DNA of 64,000 bases, from assembly GCF_963678635.1 (NCBI RefSeq), contig NC_087062.1, forward strand, positions 6,622,193 through 6,686,192, read 5' to 3'. The notes under the pieces are model-generated. The model was not told the origin of the DNA. It was given only the letters and a program-made list of their open reading frames with translations, and did no database searches. Each line of letters opens with the position of its first letter. The stretch's first letter is position 1. This document shows positions 25,601-36,112 of the stretch, in pieces. This stretch comes from Symsagittifera roscoffensis (taxonomy: Eukaryota > Xenacoelomorpha > Acoela > Convolutidae). Both the position numbers and the translations under genes were made by a program.

Positions 25601-28600
25601 AGTGAGCAGTTAATGAGTGAGCAGTAAACGAGTGAGCAGTTAATGAGTGAGCAGTGAATGAATGAGCTGTAAATGAGTGAGCAGTTAATGAGTGAGCAGT
25701 TAATGAGTGAGTAGTTAATGAGTGAGCAGTTAATGAGTGAGCAGTTAATGAGTGAGCAGTTAATGAGTGAGCAGTTAATGAGTGAGCAGTTGATGAGTGA
25801 GCAGTTATTGAGTGAGCAGTTAATGAGTGAGCAGTTAATGAGTGAGCAGTTAATGAGTGAGCAGTTAATGAGTGAGCAGTAAATGTGTGAGCAGTTAATT
25901 AGTGAGCAGTAAATGAGTGAGCAGTTAATGAGTGAGCAGTTAATGAGTGAGCAGTTCATGAGCAGCTCATGAGTGAGCAGTTAATGAGTGAGCAGTTAAT
26001 GAGTGAGCAGTTCATGAGCAGCTCATGAGTGAGCAGTTAATGAGTGAGCAGTTAATGAGTGAGCAGTTAATGAGTGAGCAGTTAATGAGTGAGCAGTTAA
26101 TGAGTGAGCAGTAAATGAGTGAGCAGTTAATGAGTGAGCAGTAAATGAGTGAGCAGTTAATGAGTGAGCAGTTAATGAGTGAGCAGTGAGCAGTTAATGA
26201 ATGAGCAGTTAAAGAGTGAGCAGTGAGCAGTTAATGAGTGAGCAGTTAATGAGTGAGCAGTTATTGAGTGAGCAGTTTATGAGTGAGCAGCTCATGAGTG
26301 AGTAGTTAATGAATGAGCAATTAATGAGTGAGCAGTTAATGAGTGAGCATTCAATGAGTGAGCAGTAAATGAGTGAGCAGTTAATGAGTGAGCAGTTAAT
26401 GAGTGAGCAGTTAATGAGTGAGCAGTTAATGAATGAGCAGTTAATGACTGAGTAGTTAGTGAATGAGCAGTTAATGAGTGAGCAGTTAATGAGTGAGCAG
26501 TTAATGAGTGAGCAGTTATTGAGTGAGCAGTTAATGAGTGAGCAGTTTATGAGTGAGCAGCTCATGAGTGAGCAGTTAATGAGTGAGCAGTTAATGAGTG
26601 AGCAGTTAATGAGTGAGCAGTTAATGACTGAGTAGTTAGTGAATGAGCAGTTAATGACTGAGTAGTTAGTGAATGAGCAGTTAATGAGTGAGCAGTTAAT
26701 GAGTGAGCAGTTAATGAGTGAGCAGTTATTGAGTGAGCAGTTAATGAGTGAGCAGTTTATGAGTGAGCAGCTCATGAGTGAGCAGTTAATGAGTGAGCAG
26801 TTAATGAGTGAGCAGTTAATGAGTGAGCAGTAAATGAGTGAGCAGTTAATGAGTGAGCAGTAAATGAGTGAGCAGTTAATGAGTGAGCAGTTAATGAGTG
26901 AGCAGTTAATGAGTGAGCAGTTAATGAGTGAGCAGTTAATGAGTGAGCAGTTAAAGAGTGAGCAGTTAATGAGTGAGCAGTGAGCAGTTAATGAATGAGT
27001 AGTTAAAGAGTGAGCAGTGAGCAGTTAATGAGTGAGCAGTTAATGAGTGAGCAGTTATTGAGTGAGCAGTTTATGAGTGAGCAGCTCATGAGTGAGTAGT
27101 TAATGAATGAGCAATTAATGAGTGAGCAGTTAATGAGTGAGCATTTAATGAGTGAGCAGTAAATGAGTGAGCAGTTAATGAGTGAGCAGTTAATGAGTGA
27201 GCAGTTAATGAGTGAGCAGTTAATGAATGAGCAGTTAATGAGTGAGCAGTTAATGAGTGAGCAGTTATTGAGTGAGCAGTTTATGAGTGAGCAGCTCATG
27301 AGTGAGTAGTTAATGAATGAGCAATTAATGAGTGAGCAGTTAATGAGTGAGCATTTAATGAGTGAGCAGTAAATGAGTGAGCAGTTAATGAGTGAGCAGT
27401 TAATGAGTGAGCAGTTAATGAGTGAGCAGTTAACGAGTGAGCAGTTAATGAAAGAGCAGTTAATGAGTGAGCAGTTAATGAGTGAGCAGTTAATGAGTGA
27501 GCAGTTAATGAGTGAGCAGTTAAAGAGTGAGCAGTTAATGAGTGAGCAGTTAATGAGTGAGCAGCTAATGAGTGAGCAGTTAATGAGTGAGCAGTGAATG
27601 AATGAGCTGTAAATGAGTCAGCAGTTAATGAGTGAGCAGGTAATGAGTGAGTAGTTAATGAGTGAGCAGTTAATGAGTGAGCAGTTAATGAGTGAGCAGT
27701 TAATGAGTGAGCAGTTGATGAGTGAGCAGTTAATGAGTGAGCAGTTAATGAGTGAGCAGTTAATGAGTGAGCAGTTAATGAGTGAGCAGTAAATGTGTGA
27801 GCAGTTAATTAGTGAGCAGTAAATGAGTGAGCAGTTAATGAAAGAGCAGTTAATGAGTGAGCAGTTAATGAGTGAGCAGTTAATGAGTGAGCAGTTAATG
27901 AGTGAGCAGTTGATGAGTGAGCAGTTATTGAGTGAGCAGTTAATGAGTGAGCAGTTAATGAGTGAGCAGTTAATGAGTGAGCAGTTAATGAGTGAGCAGT
28001 AAATGAGTGAGCAGTTAATGAAAGAGCAGTTAATGAGTGAGCAGTTAATGAGTGAGCAGTTAATGAGTGAGCAGTTAATGAGTGAGCAGTTAATGAGTGA
28101 GCAGTTAAAGAGTGAGCAGTTAATGAGTGAGCAGTTAATGAGTGAGCAGTTAATGAGTGAGCAGTTAATGAGTGAGCAGTAAATGAGTGAGCAGTAAATG
28201 AGTGAGCAGTTAATGAGTGAGCAGTTAATGAGTGAGCAGTTAATGAGTGAGCAGTTAATGAGTGAGCAGTTAATGAGTGAGCAGTTAAAGAGTGAGCAGT
28301 TAATGAGTGAGCAGTTAAGGAGTGAGCAGTTAAAGAGTGAGCAGTTAATGAGTGAGCAGTTAATGAGTGAGCAGTTAATGAGTGAGCAGTTAATGAGTGA
28401 GCAGTTAATGAGTGAACAGTTAATGAGTGAGCAGTTAATGAGTGAGCAGTTAATGAGTGAGCAGTTAATGAGTGAGCAGTTAAGGAGTGAGCAGTAAATG
28501 AGTGAGCAGTTAATGAGTGAGCAGTAAACGAGTGAGCAGTTAATGAGTGAGCAGTGAATGAATGAGCTGTAAATGAGTGAGCAGTTAATGAGTGAGCAGT

Positions 28601-30970
28601 TAATGAGTGAGTAGTTAATGAGTGAGCAGTTAATGAGTGAGCAGTTAATGAGTGAGCAGTTAATGAGTGAGCAGTTGATGAGTGAGCAGTTATTGAGTGA
28701 GCAGTTAATGAGTGAGCAGTTAATGAGTGAGCAGTTAATGAGTGAGCAGTTAATGAGTGAGCAGTAAATGTGTGAGCAGTTAATTAGTGAGCAGTAAATG
28801 AGTGAGCAGTTAATGAAAGAGCAGTTAATGAGTGAGCAGTTAATGAGTGAGCAGTTAATGAGTGAGCAGTTAATGAGTGAGCAGTTAAAGAGTGAGCAGT
28901 TAATGAGTGAGCAGTTAATGAGTGAGCAGTTAATGAGTGAGCAGTTAATGAGTGAGCAGTTAATGAGTGAGCAGCTAATGAGTGAGCAGTTAATGAGTGA
29001 GCAGTTAATGAGTGAGCAGTTAATGAGTGAGCAGTTAATGAGTGAGCAGTTAATGAGTGAGCAGTTAATGAGTGAGCAGTTAATGAGTGAGCAGTTAATG
29101 AGTGAGCAGTTAATGAGTGAGCAGTTAATGAGTGAGCAGTTAATGAGTGAGCAGTAAATGAGTGAGCAGTAAATGAGTGAGCAGTTAATGAGTGAGCAGT
29201 TAATGAAAGAGCATTTAATGAGTGAGCAGTTAATGAGTGAGCAGTTAATGAGTGAGCAGTTAATGAGTGAGCAGTTAAAGAGTGAGCAGTTAATGAGTGA
29301 GCAGTTAAGGAGTGAGCAGTTAAAGAGTGAGCAGTTAATGAGTGAGCAGTTAATGAGTGAGCAGTTAATGAGTGAGCAGTTAATGAGTGAGCAGTTAATG
29401 AGTGAACAGTTAATGAGTGAGCAGTTAATGAGTGAGCAGTTAATGAGTGAGCAGTTAATGAGTGAGCAGTTAAGGAGTGAGCAGTAAATGAGTGAGCAGT
29501 TAATGAGTGAGCAGTAAACGAGTGAGCAGTTAATGAGTGGGCAGTTAATGAGTGAGCAGTTAATGAGTGAGCAGTTAATGAGTGAGCAGTTAATGAGTGA
29601 GCAGTTAATGAGTGGGCAGTTAATGAGTGAGCAGTTAATGAGTGATGAGTTAATGAGTGAGCAGTTAAAGAGTGAGCAGTAAATGAGTGAGCAGTTAATA
29701 AGTGAGCAGTAAATGAGTGAGCAGTTAATGAGTGAGCAGTTAATGAGTGAGCAGTTAATGAGTGAGCAGGTAATGAGTGAGCAGTTAATGAGTGAGCAGT
29801 TAATGAGTGAGCAGTTAATGAGTGAGCAGTTAATGAGTGAGCAGTTAATGAGTGAGCAGTTAATGAGTGAGCAGTTAATGAGTGAGCAGTTATTGAGTGA
29901 GCAGTTAATGAGTGAGCAGTTAATGAGTGAGCAGTTAATGAGTGAGCAGTTGATGAGTGAGCAGTTATTGAGTGAGCAGTTAATGAGTGAGCAGTTAAGG
30001 AGTGAGCAGTTAAAGAGTGAGCAGTTAATGAGTGAGCAGTTAATGAGTGAGCAGTTAATGAGTGAGCAGTTAATGAGTGAACAGTTAATGAGTGAGCAGT
30101 TAATGAGTGAGCAGTTAATGAGTGAGCAGTTAATGAGTGAGCAGTTAAGGAGTGAGCAGTAAATGAGTGAGCAGTTAATGAGTGAGCAGTAAACGAGTGA
30201 GCAGTTAATGAGTGGGCAGTTAATGAGTGAGCAGTTAATGAGTGAGCAGTTAATGAGTGAGCAGTTAATGAGTGAGCAGTTAATGAGTGGGCAGTTAATG
30301 AGTGAGCAGTTAATGAGTGATGAGTTAATGAGTGAGCAGTTAAAGAGTGAGCAGTAAATGAGTGAGCAGTTAATAAGTGAGCAGTAAATGAGTGAGCAGT
30401 TAATGAGTGAGCAGTTAATGAGTGAGCAGTTAATGAGTGAGCAGGTAATGAGTGAGCAGTTAATGAGTGAGCAGTTAATGAGTGAGCAGTTAATGAGTGA
30501 GCAGTTAATGAGTGAGCAGTTAATGAGTGAGCAGTTAATGAGTGAGCAGTTAATGAGTGAGCAGTTAATGAGTGAGCAGTTATTGAGTGAGCAGTTAATG
30601 AGTGAGCAGTTAATGAGTGAGCAGTTAATGAGTGAGCAGTTAATGAGTGAGCAGTTAATGAGTGAGCAGGTAATGAGTGAGCAGTTAATGAGTGAGCAGT
30701 TAATGAGTGAGCAGTTAATGAGTGAGCAGTTAATGAGTGAGCAGTTAATGAGTGAGCAGTTAATGAGTGAGCAGTTAATGAGTGAGCAGTTAATGAGTGA
30801 GCAGTTAATGAGTGAGCAGTTAATGAGTGAGCAGTTAATGAGTGAGCAGTTAATGAGTGAGCAGTTAATGAGTGAGCAGTTAATGAGTGAGCAGTTATTG
30901 AGTGAGCAGTTAATGAGTGATCAGTTAATGAGTGAGCAATTAATGAGTGAGCAGCTAATGAGTGAGCAGT
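22659..30970. repeat. 15-bp minisatellite array, segment 3 (about 554 units)
   Basis: Same unit. It contains an internal long duplication: the variant order beginning at about 22844 is repeated from about 26209 (offset 3,365 bp), with landmarks 23638/27003 and 24008/27373. The same landmarks occur in segment 1 (13314, 14108, 14703). The landmark CAGTTCATGAGCAGCTCATG occurs at 25950 and 26010, and also at about 13110. Confidence 0.95.
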
Positions 30971-31715
30971 ACCAATGCAACTCTCCCAAAATTACAATAT
31001 TTTACACCACTGGTGAAATTTTTTCGCAGAATTTATGAGAGATCATTTCTGGTTGGCTTAGTCAACTTGTTTCTAACTAAAAACCAGAGCTATCATTTGG
31101 TGTGTCGAGTTTGCCTGAAATCAAGATAGAAACAAGATTTCAAATTTTATTCTCTAAAGTTGCAGTTTATTTAGTATCTTTGAACCAGCAATTACCGAAC
31201 AAAAAAGTATTTTTTTAGCGGTTTCTGAAAAACCGCGGAAAAAAAAATCCCTCAATCCTTTTTAGTTTCCCAATTAATGCAAAATATCCACGTTTGGTGT
31301 AAATATGAAAAAAAAACTATAAAAAAGTAGTTTGTAACTAGTTAACTCATATGAAAGTTTTAAATGAAAAGATGTTAACCTTTCCTTAATTAATTGGATC
31401 TTGGATCTGTTGAACACTTTATTGTCACAATCTATCGCACTAATTTTTCCACTCTTACCCTCCCTCAAGAATTTGAAACCGTTTATTATGATTTTTTTTA
31501 TGTTTAAAAAGATCAAAAATTAAACTGAACTATTCAGATTGCCGCGACCAAATTTTGGTGTTTCCAGCCTTTGCACAAAGTTTCCGCGACTGTTGCGACT
31601 GTTGTCCGGTGAGACAAAACGCAAATTCAACCATGACCGCGCAGGCGCGGATCTAGAAATTAATTTTCTGAGCTCTCCCCAACCACTATAAAGACACTAA
31701 TTTGACCAATTTTTC
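30971..31715. repeat. 740-bp block, copy 3 (array boundary)
   Basis: The right border of the minisatellite. It matches copies 1 and 2, but retains CCGCGACCAAATTTTGGTG, which resembles the related sequence at 33397, and continues uninterrupted into MITE sequence (TTTTTCTGCGCCGCAGGCAA) instead of returning to satellite. It is therefore likely closest to the ancestral arrangement. Confidence 0.95.
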
Positions 31716-31850
31716 TGCGCCGCAGGCAAGTATTTGAAAAAAGGCGAAATCCGCTACTGTGCTCCCCCCTAAATCCGTGCCCCCCCCCCCCCCTAAATCC
31801 GTGCCCCTCCCCCTAAATCCGTGCCCCCCCCCCCCGCCCCCTAAATCTGC
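31642..31850. mobile_element. Decayed hAT-type MITE with expanded C-rich end
   Basis: It begins CAGGCGCGGATCTAG, like the termini at 41216, 51396 and 54663. It contains GAGCTCTCCCC, the CCAATTTTTCTGCGCCGCAG core and, at 31760-31850, several copies of CCCCTAAATCCGTGCCCC. The CTAAATCCG motif is the inverted other terminus (CGGATTTAG), here tandemly repeated three to four times with long C runs. Truncated versions end copies 1 and 2 of the 740-bp block. Confidence 0.65.
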
Positions 31851-33389
31851 TACTGTGACCGGGGCTACGTGTGGGGGTGGATGTAGGTGGGGGGTTTGTT
31901 CGCCTTTCCTTTCCTTCTCCCTCTCTCCGTCAGGGATTTGAAACCGTTTAATTTTTTTCCTTTTTTGACTTTTTGAATAAAATTAAAACGTTAAACTGCC
32001 ACGAATTCTGTGTCCTGTTATGTTAAATCATTCTGACATCATCAAACGTTTGGTTTTATTTTGGCTCTAGAGAAAATCCCGATGTAGTTTTTTTCGTTAT
32101 TTTGAAATTTCTAAAAACTAACAACTTCCATGTATCTGGTTTCAGAGTTTGATCTGACTAAGGCAAAGGTTTAAAACCAGCATGCCAGTATAATTCTTTT
32201 TAAGATTGATTTAAAAACAATTTCTGTTTATCCAGACAAAAGTTTTTGAGCTAATTGTGTAACCTATACTTCTAACATAATCTACTGAACTAAGAAGTGT
32301 CTTGTTCAAAAAAATGAAGGTAAATTATTTGTTTAATTTCGACTCAAGGAGTTTCTTTTCTCAATAGGGTCCAACTTCTTTTGATAAAAACAATAAATTA
32401 TAGAAAAAAAATAAAATGATTAATTCGCGCCAGAGTAAAACTATTCCATACTTTCTTCGAAACGAAGCAACAAGACCGAGACTGCTTTTATCAGGTCAAA
32501 TCCTTGAGTTTTCTGACTTTCTCTTTTTGTCTATCGAACAGGTTTTGATATAAAATAATATAACCTTAAAAAAAACTAAAAACTAAAAAAAAAATTAAGA
32601 AGTGATTTTTTTCTTTAAAATTTCTCTCCCAAATGCTATGAAAAAAATAAGTTAGGATAAAACTGCCTAGCAATATTTAAATAGTTTACCTCATTTCAAT
32701 TTGCAAACGATTCATGAGACAGAATAAATTGCAGCTTACGCGTTAATCGCATGAAATATATCGCGCGTCAAGTCAAAATGTCTCAATTAGGCTATAATTA
32801 AACACCCAAAAATTCAATAATAATTGACTTGAGATGAAATGATTTTTAAAAGCCCAGCTCAAAAAGTGAAATATTTCGGACGATTTAAAAAACTGCGTTC
32901 AAAATACGCTATTCAAAAAAATTTAAATCTGACTAACAAGGATAGCCGAATGATGCACAAATAGCACAGAAGTTTCTAACCAAATTATTAAAAAAGTAAG
33001 AAACAATAGCTTGTCGTTTCAGTCTTTGTTGTTTTTTGTTCGAGCAGTGAACTGAATGAAAGTCTAGACGGCTTAGGCAAAAACTTATTGCCTGATTATG
33101 AGCCGCTTCGCTATCCATATTTGCTCGAAATTAGAACTGTTTCCAACGATTTTAAGCCGGGTTCTCTCAACACTGTGTTGTTTGAACCACGTTTGGCAAG
33201 GTTTCTTCAACAGATATATCGATCCACCCACTCCAATGATCATTAGTAGCTAATCATCAGTGGTATGTATAGGAGGGATGAGAAAAAGCCAATAGCTTTT
33301 TTTTCAACAAAGCTATTTAGTTACCTTACTACCAGGTCGAGGTGGTGACTTTATAAACAACTGATTGCGACCAAATTGTAGTATGTCCC
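31851..33389. other. AT-rich spacer with old foldback-family remnants
   Basis: No exon was recognised. Around 32466-32520 there is a diverged AACAAGACCGAGACTGC..TATCAGG stretch, and around 32735-32900 a GCGTTAATCGCATGAAATAT segment. Both are distant matches to the element at 44941-45836. The rest is low-complexity AT. Confidence 0.4.
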
Positions 33390-33600
33390 AATTTCCGCGA
33401 CCAAAACTTGGTATTTCCAGACTTTGCAGACCGGAGCAATGTGTCCGCGACTGTCGCAACCAAAGAAAAGTAAACCGCAACCGGCACGACCAAACAAAAC
33501 CCAACCGCGACGGCGCGATTGAAGGTAAGTTAACGGCCGAAGCGGATGTAGGCGGGGGGTTTGTTCTCACCCCTCCCTCAGAGACTCTACCGCCACAATA
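33390..33600. repeat. Interspersed repeat related to the 740-bp block
   Basis: CCGCGACCAAAACTTGGTAT and TCCGCGACTGTCGC match, with divergence, the segment at 31541-31600 of block copy 3. The downstream GGATGTAGGCGGGGGGTTTG and CCTCCCTCAGAGA match 31880-31940. The region is GC-richer than its surroundings but has no credible coding signal: short open frames on both strands share no domain. Confidence 0.5.
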
Positions 33601-33644
33601 ACCAAAGCGTCGCTTCTTTGTTATTTTTTCATGACATTGCTTTT

Positions 33645-33865
33645 GGCTGACCGACCCTTTAAAATGTCCTAGAAGAGCTTCCGGCGCTAATATAAACTAC
33701 CTTAACGCAATTTGTTGGACAAATTTTTCCAAAAAGTGCCAAAAATGGAAGTTTGTAGTTCTTTTTTCAAATTTTGCCAGCGGAATATAAAATTTTGATA
33801 AATTACGGACTCTCTAGTGTTCTGGGAGCACTCGGAAAATCAATTCAGTCGACTTTATAAAAAAA
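33645..33865 (+). mobile_element. Degenerate hAT MITE fragment
   Basis: Recognisable in order: GACCGACCCTTTAAAATGTC, a GCTTCCGGCGCTAATATAAA segment matching the GCGCC hairpin region, AAATTTTTCCAAAAAGTGCC, TTTTGCCAGCGGAATA, and GGAAAATCAATTCAGTCGAC. All align with the complete copy at 41216-41625. Both termini are missing. Confidence 0.6.
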
Positions 33866-35949
33866 TTGCACCCTAGAACTGAATATTTTTTAGACTGGCC
33901 GAGGAAAGAATTCAATTGTTCGAAGGGAAAAATTGTCGAACGAGACGTCGACTGAAATTTTTTTTAAAATTATTCATACATTCAAACAGGTTATATCAAC
34001 CCTAACTCATTAAACGCTTCATTTTAATTTTTGCGTTTTGCGGTTTCTGGGTGTTATCTGACAAAAGCAAAATTATGCCAGTTTAAACCCTGGAAAATAG
34101 TGTGCTATCGTACATAAAAAACTTGAATATCCATTTTCAACCAATTATATTTTGCATCTTGAGTTTTTAATTTGCCAATTAAAATTGCTGAACAGTTTTT
34201 TTTTAAAATTTGTATTCTTTTTAATCTCATCAGTCTGTCCTGCCATTTTAAACATTTTTGGTCCCATTTATAATTTTAAACTATATTTTTATTTTTTTAT
34301 CAGTTTTGAGAAAAATTGATTTGAATCTTCTGCTAATCTTAAAATTAGTAATCGTAACAATAAGTTGAAAAACATAAATGGTTTGCTTGATAACAATGTT
34401 TAAAAAAAAATTGATCCGGGCACTTTTTGGTTGTCGTATCATCGATTTTGAATTAAGTTCTAAAACTTTTTGAAAGCGTTTGGATAAATAAATTGAAACA
34501 TATGATTTTTTCTATTTTTTTCCGATTTTCGAAGATTTGCAGAATTCTTATGCTTAGTGTTGTTTTTTTTACTCGGCTATTTTGGCGATCAAACTAAAAA
34601 TCATAAATGAAAAGTTTGTAAGCCTCATTGTTAATATTGACTCCCTTATTCAAATTTCAGCAAATTATTCACCTTCGATTACTTTTTGTAGGTTTCCGGG
34701 GGTTTGAAAATTGCCAATTTGGCAATGCTCTGGAGTAATTGAAGATTTTATTTATGATTCCGAAAGTGTAAAGGGGTTGAGTTTTGCGTCGCGAATTATC
34801 CCGCAATACAAATTCGTTACAAACTGAATTGAAGCAAGCTATTTAAGTTCGTACTATTTAAATTAACAAACTGTATAAACAGGCACAATAAATGATACAG
34901 ATAGGCAAAATTTAAAAGACACTCATTTTACCTCAAACTGACCGCTTTTACAAAAATTTAGTTGGAATGAAGTTTGATCATCGTAATCAAGTGAACGAAA
35001 ATTCCTTTGAAACACTGTAGCTAAGCAGTGTTCCAGAAAAATTGACAACAAATTTTTTTTGTCCTTGAAAATCAAAACCATATTGCGAAAACCTAAGCAA
35101 TGCAAGTATTTTTCACAAATTCACACAAATTGAATTTTTATTTCCCGTTTTTTGTTTCAGAAAATCAATTTTTTTAAACTAAATTAATCAAAAAATTCCA
35201 CATTTTGACTAACTTGATGTATTTTAGTATGACTGAAAAGTCGTCTTTTATAATTTATATCAGTTTCTCAACTGATAGAAATAGGTTCTACTGGTCCGTT
35301 TCTTATAAAAAAAATTGTTGCTGATTCATAAGCAACTGAAGGCTTTTTGGCAGAAACTCCTTGTACATTTTTGTGTTCTGCTTTCAGAAAACTTTTCTAT
35401 GCTAAGAGGCTCTTGTGTTTCCTAATTAAAAATTTTTTCAATATTTGAATCCGAGCCGCCGTTTCTTTCAAACCGGTTTGTTTTGAACAAAAACTGTATT
35501 TTAACTTTACATAAACCCGTGAAAAAAATAAACACAAAATTTCATTGAAATTGGCCATGTACATGATTTTAACCAATCAGGTGCGAACATTCCAACTTCA
35601 TTTTTTATTTGACTTTATTTTAAAAGCTCGGGACGATCAGTAAAAAAACACTCCTTCCCTAACTATGCCAAAGATTTCCTCCCTAAAAGTGAACAACTAG
35701 TGTTTGTTTGTCATAAGGCACAACCCTAAATGTATTTCGTAAACACATCCGATATGTCAAACATCCACAAAACCCAAAAAAAGGATAGCAAACATCCCCT
35801 TTTTTAGTTTTTTTTACAAGATTCGACAATTTTCAAAAATTAGGACAAAAATCTAATTTATACCGATCACTTAAATAAAAAAATGTTTGATTTATCAGAT
35901 GTTTTCCCTACTCCCACCATGAATGTGGAATGTGCCTTTTATTTGGTCT
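33866..35949. other. AT-rich spacer, no gene seen
   Basis: No exon with convincing splice sites. The segment at about 34775-34860 (GCGTCGCGAATTATCCCGC) distantly matches the right part of the 44941-45836 foldback element. Confidence 0.45.
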
Positions 35950-35957
35950 TTGATTTC

Positions 35958-36112
35958 GGATCAAGTTAACATCCCCCCCAAGTTAAATCTACATAGCGCT
36001 GCATGTAAAATGCTTTATTCTGATTGGCTAAAAATTGGAACTCAGAACCAAGTTAACATCCTGCCCCCTAAACAGATTTAGGGGGAGGGGGAGGAGGATG
36101 TTAATTTGGTCC
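35958..36112. mobile_element. 155-bp MITE, same family as 7009 element
   Basis: Left end GGATCAAGTTAACATCCCCC; right end inverted GGACCAAATTAACATCCTCC. Flanking 8-mers TTGATTTC (35950-35957) and TCGATTTC (36113-36120) differ by one base, as expected of an older TSD. The core contains AGCGCTGCATGTAAAATGC and TTCTGATTGGCTAAAAATTG, reused at 44275 and (inverted) at 46470. Confidence 0.7.

Noticed and set aside
8488-30970. Long repetitive open frames of Met-Ser-Glu-Gln-Leu (plus) and Ile-Asn-Cys-Ser-Leu (minus), up to 568 codons at 24253-25959
   Set aside because: They follow automatically from a 15-bp tandem unit without stops in three of six frames. They break wherever a variant unit introduces TAA or a phase shift, and no start, splice or domain signal supports them.
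8488-30970. CRISPR-like repeat array
   Set aside because: There are no unique spacers between repeats. The units are contiguous 15-mers in animal-type DNA and no cas-like genes are nearby.
19593-31516. 80-codon minus-strand frame present three times (19593-19835, 22221-22463, 31274-31516)
   Set aside because: Its repetition comes from duplication of the whole 740-bp block. It lies in AT-rich sequence and has no recognisable domain.
31759-31941. Proline-rich 60-codon frame
   Set aside because: Explained by the C-rich tandem repeats of a MITE terminus.
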